From contig DAIDTZ010000300.1 of assembly GCA_027456925.1 (NCBI GenBank), positions 1 to 5,586 of the forward strand: DNA of 5,586 nucleotides. The letters are read 5' to 3'. This document shows, one piece after another, positions 1 to 5,586 of the stretch. The notes under the pieces are model-generated. The model was not told the DNA's origin, ran no database searches, and saw only the letters and a program-made list of their open reading frames with translations. Positions within the stretch are counted from its first letter, which is position 1; the number at the start of each line of letters is the position of its first letter. The DNA comes from Nitrospirota bacterium. GTDB lineage: Bacteria > Nitrospirota > UBA9217. The translations under genes and the position numbers were made by a program.

Positions 1-1
1 G

Positions 2-271
2 CGCGTCTGGGAAATGCCGCTCTGGGAAGGGTACTACGACCAGATCAAGAGCGATATCGCGGATATGAAGAATACCGGCGGCAGGGACGGCGGCTTGATC
101 ACGGCTGCGGCGCTCCTTTCCAAGTTCGTGCAGAAATACCCCTGGGTGCATCTCGATATCGCAGCAACCGCCTGGACCGAGAAGGACCGGCCGTACACGC
201 CGAAAGGCGCGACAGGCATCGGCATGCGGCTCCTGACGCAGTTTCTGCGGGACTACGAAAAGAAAAATTAG
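2..271 (+). CDS. pepA: Leucyl aminopeptidase (M17 family), C-terminal end only
   Basis: The 5' part of this gene lies outside the window; the open frame runs in from the left edge and ends at TAG (269-271), leaving 89 codons. The M17 family are cytosolic, usually hexameric, two-metal aminopeptidases that remove N-terminal residues during peptide turnover. The visible part matches the end of the catalytic domain: a WEMPLWEGY stretch, IKSDIADMKNTGGRDGG followed by ITAAALL, then PWVHLDIAATAW and a final KGATGIGMRLL helix. The GGRxGG and HLDIA-TAW blocks are the usual landmarks of PepA C-termini. The NTDAEGR signature that carries metal ligands would lie upstream and cannot be checked. The ATG at position 14 is internal, not a start, because family similarity continues before it (RVWE). 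No clear terminator hairpin follows; the stop codon runs directly into an inverted-repeat element. Confidence 0.93.
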   Translation, partial: RVWEMPLWEGYYDQIKSDIADMKNTGGRDGGLITAAALLSKFVQKYPWVHLDIAATAWTEKDRPYTPKGATGIGMRLLTQFLRDYEKKN

Positions 272-420
272 CCACAGGGACACGGAGGCGCAGAGAAAGA
301 TGGGAGAAGCCGACATGGACGAAAAAAACAGGAAAGTCAGATAGCGTTAAAGTATATTCTTCAATTCTTTTCCGTGCACTATCGTTCATGATTCACTCTG
401 TGTCTTTGAGTCTCTGTGGC
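271..420. repeat. 150 bp element bounded by imperfect 25 bp inverted repeats (REP/MITE-like)
   Basis: The left arm at 271-295 begins GCCACAGGGACACGG. The right arm at 396-420 ends GTCTCTGTGGC. The reverse complement of the right arm matches the left arm at 19 of 25 positions by hand alignment. From general experience, arms of the type GCCACAGAGACACAGAG recur in intergenic spaces of many environmental bacterial genomes, which suggests a dispersed repeat. The 100 bp centre (296-395) is AT-richer and encodes nothing I recognise. The first base of the left arm is the last base of the pepA stop codon, and the right arm ends 10 bp before the lysR ATG, so the element fills the whole spacer. No flanking target duplication is evident. 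Confidence 0.5.
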
Positions 421-430
421 AGAACTCCTC

Positions 431-1330
431 ATGGATCTCCACCAGATCGAAATATTCTGCACCCTCGTCACGCTCCGCAGTTTCTCCAAGACAGCGGAGA
501 CGCTCTATCTCACCCAGCCCACCGTGAGCGGCCATATTAAAAACCTTGAAACGGAACTCGGCGTGAAGCTGGTCGACCGTCTCGGCAGGCGGGCGATGCC
601 CACGGAGGCGGGTGAAGTGCTTTTCCGGTACGGCCAGAAGCTTCTCGTCCTGCGCGACCATGCGCAGCAGGAAATCGCGGCCTTGTCGGGCCAGGTAAGC
701 GGCATTCTGAAGATCGGCGGAAGCACTATTCCGGGCGCGTACATTCTCCCGTCCTTTATCGGCGCGTTCAAAAAAACGCATCCCTCGGTGGCGGTCCAGC
801 TTGTTATCGACGACACGGCAAAGATGGCAGAGGCGGTATTAAGCGGCGATTTGCACATCGGCGTTGTCGGCGCCCCTATGGCCGAACCGCAGTTGGAAGC
901 CTATCCGTTCCTGCGGGACGAGCTTGTTGTCGCGGTTCCTGCGGCTCACGCTTGGGCCGGGAAAAAGACCGTGGCAATCGGGGCTTTGCAGGGGGAGCCG
1001 TTCATTCTCCGCGAAAAAGGATCGGGAACACGGCGCATCATGGAAGAGCGGCTCGGCAAGGAAGGCGTTTCAATCGGAGACCTGAAGATTGTTGCGGTCA
1101 TGGGCAGCAGCGATGCCGTTCGCCAGTCGGTGAAAGGCGGACTCGGCATTTCGATCCTGTCGAGCCGCGCAATCCACGATGATGTGAAGGCCGGCAGGCT
1201 GGCCGCGGTGCGGGTCAGAGGCGTGCCGATCGAACGAAGCTTCTCGATCATCCTGCGCAAGGGCAAGAGCCGCTCGCCGCTCTGCAGGACGTTTCTTGAT
1301 TTTCTCCTGAAGTCGAACCTGAACGCCTGA
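431..1330 (+). CDS. LysR-family transcriptional regulator
   Basis: This 299-residue protein has the usual LysR length and two-domain plan. An N-terminal winged helix-turn-helix spans about residues 1-60 (FSKTAETLYLTQPTVSGHI, then ETELGVKLVDR), followed by a linker helix and a periplasmic-binding-protein-like effector domain starting near residue 93. The segment GGSTIPGAYILP (96-107) is typical of the CysL/CbbR branch, which includes regulators of sulfur or carbon assimilation and a selenium-associated group in anaerobes. The effector and target genes cannot be told from this window, and no divergently transcribed target gene adjoins it. I choose ATG 431 because LysR proteins commonly start M(D/E)LxQ. 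The longer GTG start at 416 falls inside the right arm of the inverted repeat. No good Shine-Dalgarno sequence precedes 431. The gene ends at TGA 1328-1330 with no clear terminator. Confidence 0.9.
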   Translation: MDLHQIEIFCTLVTLRSFSKTAETLYLTQPTVSGHIKNLETELGVKLVDRLGRRAMPTEAGEVLFRYGQKLLVLRDHAQQEIAALSGQVSGILKIGGSTIPGAYILPSFIGAFKKTHPSVAVQLVIDDTAKMAEAVLSGDLHIGVVGAPMAEPQLEAYPFLRDELVVAVPAAHAWAGKKTVAIGALQGEPFILREKGSGTRRIMEERLGKEGVSIGDLKIVAVMGSSDAVRQSVKGGLGISILSSRAIHDDVKAGRLAAVRVRGVPIERSFSIILRKGKSRSPLCRTFLDFLLKSNLNA

Positions 1331-1335
1331 TCGGT

Positions 1336-1465
1336 TTATTTCGGCATTTTTCTTCTGTTACACATGCCCTGATAACGCTTGAATTCCGGCAGCTTCTCGA
1401 TCCCATCAAAGCGATGATCAGCCAAAATATTCTTGATTTCCTTGTCAAAGTTGAAACACCTTCAT
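1336..1465 (-). pseudogene. Possible small protein gene (about 42 aa), interrupted by one base
   Basis: On the minus strand an ATG (1465-1463) follows a good Shine-Dalgarno sequence, AAGAAGGG (1481-1474), with 8 bases between them. As written, the frame stops after six codons (MKVFQL). Removing one T from the TTT run at 1456-1454 joins it to an open frame that reads MKVFNFDKEIKNIL, then ADHRFDGIEKLPEFKRY, then QGMCNRRKMPK, ending at TAA 1338-1336. The composition is balanced and charged, like a soluble small protein rather than random translation. I do not recognise a family. It ends 5 bp from the converging lysR stop and its start overlaps the uvrB promoter region. It could be a decayed gene, a gene with a sequencing error, or a chance frame. 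Confidence 0.35.
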
Positions 1466-1494
1466 TGACACTACCCTTCTTGATAGAGTAATAT
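1465..1494 (+). promoter_or_regulatory. Putative sigma70-type promoter for uvrB
   Basis: A perfect -35 hexamer TTGACA (1465-1470) is followed after 18 bases by TAATAT (1489-1494), which matches 4 of 6 positions of the -10 consensus. A start site about 7 bases downstream would fall at or next to the uvrB ATG at 1501. There is no convincing ribosome-binding site before that ATG, so the transcript may be leaderless or nearly so. I see no LexA-like palindrome here. Confidence 0.5.
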
Positions 1495-1500
1495 TTCTTT

Positions 1501-3506
1501 ATGACAAAATTCAAGATCGCATCGGATTTTAAGCCGACCGGGGACCAGCCTCAGGCAATCGAGAAATTGAGCGAAGGAATAGTCAAGGGGCTACCCCACC
1601 AGGTGCTCCTGGGCGTCACCGGGTCGGGTAAGACCTTTACCATTGCGAACGTGTGGAGCGGGTGCAGAAACCCACGCTGGTTATTGCCCATAACAAGACA
1701 CTGGCCGCGCAGTTGTATAACGAGTTCAAGGAACTCTTTCCCGAAAATGCGGTGGAATACTTTGTCTCGTACTACGACTACTACCAACCCGAGGCCTATC
1801 TTCCGACGACCGACACCTATATTGAAAAAGATTCGTCCATCAACGAACAGATCGACCGCATGCGCCACTCGGCAACGAATTCGCTCTTTGAACGGAACGA
1901 CGTGATCGTCGTGTCCTCGGTCTCCTGCATCTACGGCCTGGGCTCGCCTGAAGCGTACCACGGCATGCTGCTCTTTCTCGAAAAAGGGCAGCATATCGAA
2001 CGGAACGACATCCTGCGGAAGCTCGTGGATATCCAGTATACGCGCAATGATTTTGATTTCCAGCGCGGGACCTTTCGGGTGCGCGGCGACGTGGTCGAGA
2101 TCTTCCCCGCTTCCTACGAGAACACGGCGCTCCGCGTGGAACTCTTCGGCGACGAGATCGATGCTATTTCGGAGTTCGACCCGCTGCTCGGCACGCCGCT
2201 GAAGAAGCTGGAAAAGGTGGCCATTTATCCGGGCAGCCATTACGTGATCCCGGAATCGCGCATGAAGTCGGCCATGGACGGCATCCATGAAGAGCTCCGC
2301 GAGCGCATCCAGCAGTTCCGGAAGATGAATAAGCTGATCGAGGCGCAGCGGATAGAGCAGCGGACCATGTTCGACCTCGAGATGATCCAGGAAATGGGCT
2401 ACTGCCACGGCATCGAGAACTATTCGCGCCATCTTTCCGGAAGAGCGCCGGGCGAGCCGCCGCCGACGCTGCTCGATTACTTTCCCAAGGATTTCCTGCT
2501 CGTCGTTGACGAGTCCCACGCCACGATCCCGCAGATCGGAGGCATGTATAACGGCGACCGCGCACGCAAAACTACGCTTGTGGAGTTCGGTTTTCGGTTG
2601 CCCTCGGCGCTGGACAACCGGCCGCTCAATTTCCAGGAATTCGTTGAGCGGGTGAACCAGACGGTGTACGTGTCTGCAACGCCTGCCGACTATGAAACGG
2701 AAAAATCGGGCAACAGGATCATCGAGCAGGTCATTCGGCCCACGGGCCTCACGGACCCGCAGATCGCGATCAGGCCGGTCAAAGGCCAAGTGGACGACCT
2801 GTTGAACGAGATACGAAAGCGGGCCGAGTCGCGCGAGCGTGTGCTCGTGACGACGCTCACGAAGCGCATGGCCGAGGATCTGACCGAGCATTATAAGGAA
2901 TTGAACGTAAAGGTCGCCTATCTTCACTCGGATATCGATACCCTCGAACGGGTGGACATCATCCGCGACCTGCGCATGGGCAAGTACGACGTGCTCGTGG
3001 GCATCAACCTTCTGCGTGAAGGCCTCGACATTCCCGAGGTCTCGCTCGTCGCGATCCTTGACGCGGACAAGGAAGGGTTCCTTCGCTCCACACGGTCGCT
3101 CATTCAGACCATGGGCCGCGCTGCGCGGAACGTGAACGGCGAGGTCATTCTCTATGCAGAGAAGATCACCGATTCCATGCGGAACGCGATCAGTGAGACG
3201 AACAGGCGTCGTACCGTGCAGGAGGATTATAATAAGAAGCACAACATCACGCCCGTGTCCATCAAGAAGAACATCCAGGCGACCCTGCGCACCGTGTACG
3301 AGCAGGATTACTTTACCGTGCCGATAGCCGCCGAAGAGGCCGGCGAATATATGTCAACCGTGGATATCCCGGCGCTCATTGCGAGACTTGATAAGCAGAT
3401 GCGCGCCGCGGCAAAGGAACTGGATTTCGAGACAGCGGCGGAGCTAAGGGACAAGATCAGGTCGCTCCGGCAGCAGGAGATGGCTGTGGGCGTGAAGGTG
3501 GAGTAG
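1501..3506 (+). CDS. uvrB: UvrABC excinuclease subunit B, with a one-base frameshift near codon 52
   Basis: UvrB is the damage-verifying, ATP-dependent helicase-like subunit of bacterial nucleotide excision repair; it is loaded by UvrA and recruits UvrC. The first frame (1501 to about 1653) encodes MTKFKIASDFKPTGDQPQA and the Walker A motif GVTGSGKT (residues 38-45). The gene continues one frame over from about 1653. Restoring one missing base gives 668 residues, the normal family length. The second part has the DNA-gripping beta-hairpin tyrosines YYDYYQPEAY (about 91-100), Walker B DESH (about 337-340), GINLLREGLDIPEV (motif V), QTMGRAAR (motif VI, about 536-543) and a C-terminal UVR domain (about 626-660) that pairs with UvrC. 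The break lies at GTGTGGAG (1651-1658), where relatives would have a further codon such as GTGGTGGAG. No typical slippage signal is visible, so this is a real mutation or a sequence error. Taken literally, only a 134-codon truncated product is made from the ATG. Confidence 0.93.
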
Positions 3507-3517
3507 ATCAAAGGAGA

Positions 3518-3552
3518 AATTAAGAATTAAGAATTGGGAATTAAGAATGGGG
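3518..3552. repeat. Five tandem AT-rich heptamers between uvrB and uvrC
   Basis: Three units read AATTAAG (3518-3524, 3525-3531, 3539-3545). The third unit reads AATTGGG (3532-3538) and the fifth AATGGGG (3546-3552). The array starts 11 bp after the uvrB stop. It is a short degenerate tandem repeat with no coding content or hairpin that I can see, and it may reflect slippage. Confidence 0.7.
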
Positions 3553-3567
3553 ATTATTTCTCATACC

Positions 3568-3581
3568 GGAACCTTTGTTCG
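3568..3581. promoter_or_regulatory. Candidate LexA (SOS) box upstream of uvrC
   Basis: The sequence GGAACCTTTGTTCG contains the perfect half-sites GAAC (3569-3572) and GTTC (3577-3580) separated by four bases. This is the core of the LexA/DinR operator described in Firmicutes and Actinobacteria (GAAC-N4-GTTC). It lies 33 bp before the uvrC ATG, in the only spacer of the repair cluster that holds such a palindrome, and uvr genes are common SOS targets. The inner four bases do not fit the B. subtilis preference well, and the LexA type of this organism is unknown. A TTGACA hexamer at 3587-3592 follows but has no good -10 partner. Confidence 0.4.
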
Positions 3582-3614
3582 ATGCTTTGACAGGCCTTGT
3601 AGGAAACGAGACAT

Positions 3615-5507
3615 ATGACCCTCGAAGAAAAACTCCAGAACCTCCCGGATTCGCCGGGAGTTTATATCATGAAGGACGCCAAGGGGCACATTATCTACAT
3701 CGGCAAAGCCGTGTCCCTGTGGAACCGGGTGCGCTCCTATTTTCAGAAGGGCGCCAAGGGTGAGAAGACCGAGATGCTGGTCCGTTCGATCGCGGACCTC
3801 GAAACCATGGTGACCCACACCGAGCTTGAGGCGCTTGTTTTGGAGGCGAACCTCATCAAGAAGCACCGTCCGAAATACAATATCGTTTTGCGTGACGACA
3901 AGAACTATCCCTACCTCCGTTTTGATGTTAAAGCGGCGTTCCCCCGCCTGGAGGTCGTCCGGCGTTTGAAAAAAGACGGCGCGCTCTACTACGGCCCCTA
4001 TATTCCCGCAGGCGGCATGTGGGAGTCCCTGGCGCTCATACGCCGGACCTTCCCGATCGCTCCCTGCAAAATGGAATTCAAGGCCGATAAGCCGGCAAGG
4101 CCCTGTATCCAGTTTCAGATCGGACGCTGCATCGGGCCGTGCACCGGGGAAGTGGATACCCGCGCCTATCATGAGGTGGTTTCCCAGGTGAGACTGTTCC
4201 TGGAAGGCAAGAACCGGGACCTGCTCAACATGCTGAAACAGCACATGGAGGAAGCGTCGGAGAGGATGGAGTACGAGCGGGCCGCAGAGCTGCGGGACCG
4301 TATCGCAAAGATAGAAGGGGCGTTCGAGAAGCAGAAGGTAATCTCGCCGGGATTTGAAAACCAGGACGTGATCGGCTTTGCTTCGGATGGAGGCTGCACG
4401 GACATTCAGGCGCTTTTTGTCAGGAACGGTATTTTGCTCGGCCGAAAGGATTTCTATATCGACGATGTCCGCGGCATGTCGAACGAGGAGCTGATCACGG
4501 ATTTTTTGAACCAGTTCTATGCAAAGGATATGATCGTGCCTGCCGAGGTCCTGTTGTCTCTCGAAGTTACGGACCGCGCGCTGTTCGAATCCTGGCTCAC
4601 GGAGAAACGCGGAGCGAAGGTCGATGTCCAGTTTCCGCAGCGGGGGAGGAAGCGGGAACTGGTCCAGATGGCTTCGGACAACGCGGCCCAATCGCTCCGC
4701 GAGCACCTCCTGTCCCGCAGGAGCAAAGAGAAGATCCTCATGCGGCTCCAGGAAGAGCTGGGGCTGGTCAATCTGCCGCGCAGGATCGAGGCCTTCGATA
4801 TTTCGAACATTCAGGGCACCGAGTCTGTTGCGAGCATGGTGTCTTTTGAGAATAATCTGCCGGACAAAAGGAACTATAAAAAATACAAGATTCGTACCGT
4901 GGTGGGGCCCGACGATTTCGCGAGCATGGCCGAAGTGATAGGTCGGAGATATACAAAGGCCAAGGCAGAGGGGATACTCCCGGACCTGATCCTGATTGAT
5001 GGATGGAAAGGCCAGCTCAACGCGGCGCTGGACGTGCTGATTGAATTGGGCATCACCAGGAGAAATCCTCTCCCTCAGGGAGAGGAGAGAGGCGAGGGTG
5101 GGTTTGAAGGGGAGGGTATCCGTCATGAGCCTGACGTGATCGGCCTTGCCAAGGCGCGAAGCGGTGAGGAGGGAAGTGAGCGGGAATTTGAGCGCGTGTT
5201 TCTTCTGGGGGTAGAAGAACCGGTCATCCTGGATCCGATGAGCGCAACCACGCACCTGGTTGCCCGCGTGCGCGACGAGGCGCACCGGTTCGCCGTGACC
5301 CGCCACCGGCGCCGGCGCAGCGCCCGCCGGCTGGCGACGCAGCTCCTCGCGGTGCCGGGGATCGGGCCGCAGCGGTCGCGCCGGCTGCTGCGGGAGTTCG
5401 GCTCGCTCGACGGCGTCCGCGCTGCGGCGTTCGACGCGCTCGCGGCGGCGGTCGGGACGAAGGCCGCGGCGGCGCTATGGCGGAATCTCCACGGCGCCAC
5501 CCTTTGA
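3615..5507 (+). CDS. uvrC: UvrABC excinuclease subunit C
   Basis: UvrC is the nuclease that cuts on both sides of a lesion in the UvrB-DNA complex. The GIY-YIG domain (about 12-90), which makes the 3' incision, shows GVYIM, YIGKA, the Arg of NRVRSYF and the Glu of ALVLEANL. Cysteines 151, 164, 172 and 176 match the spacing of the iron-sulfur ligands reported in E. coli UvrC. A UVR domain (about 198-233) binds UvrB. The RNase H-like domain, which makes the 5' incision, keeps D395 (FDIS), D462 (LIDG) and H557 (RDEAHRF). A helix-hairpin-helix pair ends the protein (AVPGIGPQRSRRLL). ATG 3615 fits the family start and follows TAGGA by 10 bases; an in-frame ATG at 3582 meets a stop at once. Oddities are 630 residues rather than about 605 because of an insert at 481-506, Trp at 464 where relatives have Gly (GGKGQ), and a very GC-rich 3' end. 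Confidence 0.95.
   Translation: MTLEEKLQNLPDSPGVYIMKDAKGHIIYIGKAVSLWNRVRSYFQKGAKGEKTEMLVRSIADLETMVTHTELEALVLEANLIKKHRPKYNIVLRDDKNYPYLRFDVKAAFPRLEVVRRLKKDGALYYGPYIPAGGMWESLALIRRTFPIAPCKMEFKADKPARPCIQFQIGRCIGPCTGEVDTRAYHEVVSQVRLFLEGKNRDLLNMLKQHMEEASERMEYERAAELRDRIAKIEGAFEKQKVISPGFENQDVIGFASDGGCTDIQALFVRNGILLGRKDFYIDDVRGMSNEELITDFLNQFYAKDMIVPAEVLLSLEVTDRALFESWLTEKRGAKVDVQFPQRGRKRELVQMASDNAAQSLREHLLSRRSKEKILMRLQEELGLVNLPRRIEAFDISNIQGTESVASMVSFENNLPDKRNYKKYKIRTVVGPDDFASMAEVIGRRYTKAKAEGILPDLILIDGWKGQLNAALDVLIELGITRRNPLPQGEERGEGGFEGEGIRHEPDVIGLAKARSGEEGSEREFERVFLLGVEEPVILDPMSATTHLVARVRDEAHRFAVTRHRRRRSARRLATQLLAVPGIGPQRSRRLLREFGSLDGVRAAAFDALAAAVGTKAAAALWRNLHGATL
5055..5132 (+). repeat. Palindromic repeat inserted in frame inside uvrC
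   Basis: Codons 481-506 have no counterpart in typical UvrC, where a short loop joins the helix after LIDG to the VIGLAK strand. The inserted stretch contains a perfect palindrome: TCCTCTCCCT (5066-5075), one base, then AGGGAGAGGA (5077-5086), followed by purine-rich sequence to about 5117. The encoded segment reads NPLPQGEERGEGGFEGEG, low in complexity and rich in Gly and Glu. From general experience, CCTCTCCCT-type palindromes giving PLPQGE-like peptides recur as dispersed repeats in environmental bacterial genomes. The exact edges are approximate and no target duplication is clear. The situation resembles Rickettsia palindromic elements that sit in frame in protein genes. Confidence 0.65.
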
Positions 5508-5586
5508 CGATCAGACCGAGTTTCGCTACTGTTGCGGGTATGGGACGCACATCCGCGGCTGGCCAGCTGGCCCTTTGGGTCGGGCG
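5225..5586. other. Segment of sharply higher GC at the uvrC 3' end and beyond
   Basis: By hand count, 5281-5520 is about 78% GC (53 A/T in 240), while sampled lines of uvrC upstream give 47-63%. Nearly every wobble base becomes G or C. The change falls close to a GGATCC site at 5231-5236, where the protein reads ILDPMS in place of the usual ILPPMS-like sequence. The UvrC frame and domain order continue across it. After the uvrC stop, 79 bp remain. An ATG at 5540 opens a frame to the window edge (MGRTSAAGQLALWVG), but all forward frames are open here because of the GC content, so I do not call a gene. Confidence 0.6.

Noticed and set aside
315..344. Nine-codon frame (MDEKNRKVR) inside the inverted-repeat element, possible leader peptide
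   Set aside because: It is too short and has no link to an attenuator structure.
99..389. Minus-strand frame starting within the pepA-lysR spacer
   Set aside because: Its N-terminal part looks mildly protein-like (MNDSARKRIEEYTLTL), but most of it translates the repeat arm and the antisense of pepA, and no family is recognisable.
416..430. GTG start giving lysR five extra residues
   Set aside because: It lies inside the repeat arm, and the family start fits the ATG at 431.
1331..1364. Terminator after lysR
   Set aside because: There are T-rich stretches but no stem of useful length before them.
1551..3242. Long open frame (563 codons) on the minus strand opposite uvrB
   Set aside because: It is a mirror of the conserved uvrB coding sequence, Arg/His/Val-rich with no recognisable domain; the + strand gene explains the openness.
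3587..3616. TTGACA hexamer as the -35 of a uvrC promoter
   Set aside because: The only -10-like sequences at proper spacing are poor (GACATA, ACATAT) and the start would fall inside uvrC.
3561..5306. Long open frame (581 codons) on the minus strand opposite uvrC
   Set aside because: Same effect: the antisense of a conserved gene, without a domain of its own and without a credible start.
5504..5586. Promoter-like TTGACG-N17-TACTGT and a new gene starting at ATG 5540
   Set aside because: The -10 matches only 3 of 6 positions, every forward frame is open in this GC-rich end, and only 15 codons are visible.
1..5586. CRISPR arrays, tRNA or rRNA genes, transposase genes, toxin-antitoxin pairs
   Set aside because: I saw no spaced direct repeats, RNA gene signatures or mobile-element proteins anywhere in the window.

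Overview
The window is an ordinary bacterial chromosomal segment built around the nucleotide excision repair genes uvrB and uvrC. It carries several small local oddities, and I do not see a new multi-gene system. All recognisable genes lie on the + strand: the end of a leucyl aminopeptidase (pepA), a LysR-family regulator, uvrB and uvrC. Protein style (a CysL/CbbR-like LysR regulator, UvrB and UvrC resembling those of Gram-negative anaerobes) and roughly mid-50s percent GC suggest Nitrospirota or a deltaproteobacterial lineage. This is inference from general resemblance, not from a database search.

Layout. 1-271: C-terminal end of PepA. 271-420: a 150 bp spacer bounded by imperfect 25 bp inverted repeats, resembling a REP- or MITE-type element and touching both neighbouring genes. 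431-1330: LysR-type regulator. 1331-1500: an AT-richer spacer with a possible small minus-strand reading frame (about 42 aa, broken by one base) and a strong-looking sigma70-type promoter whose predicted start falls at the uvrB ATG. 1501-3506: uvrB, full length but with a one-base deletion near codon 52. 3507-3614: spacer with five AT-rich heptamer repeats and a GAAC-N4-GTTC palindrome that matches the core of a Firmicutes-type LexA/SOS box. 3615-5507: uvrC, a continuous 630-codon frame with an extra stretch of about 26 residues encoded by a palindromic repeat. From about 5230 to the end: base composition jumps to near 78% GC.

How the genes work together. UvrB is loaded on damaged DNA by UvrA (not in this window). 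It verifies the lesion and recruits UvrC, which makes both incisions. The LysR regulator and PepA have no evident functional link to repair. The sequence as given has a frameshift in uvrB, a repeat insertion and an unusual Gly-to-Trp change in uvrC, and an abrupt composition change inside uvrC. Sequencing or assembly error, a chimeric contig and genuine gene decay are all open; read-level evidence would separate them.
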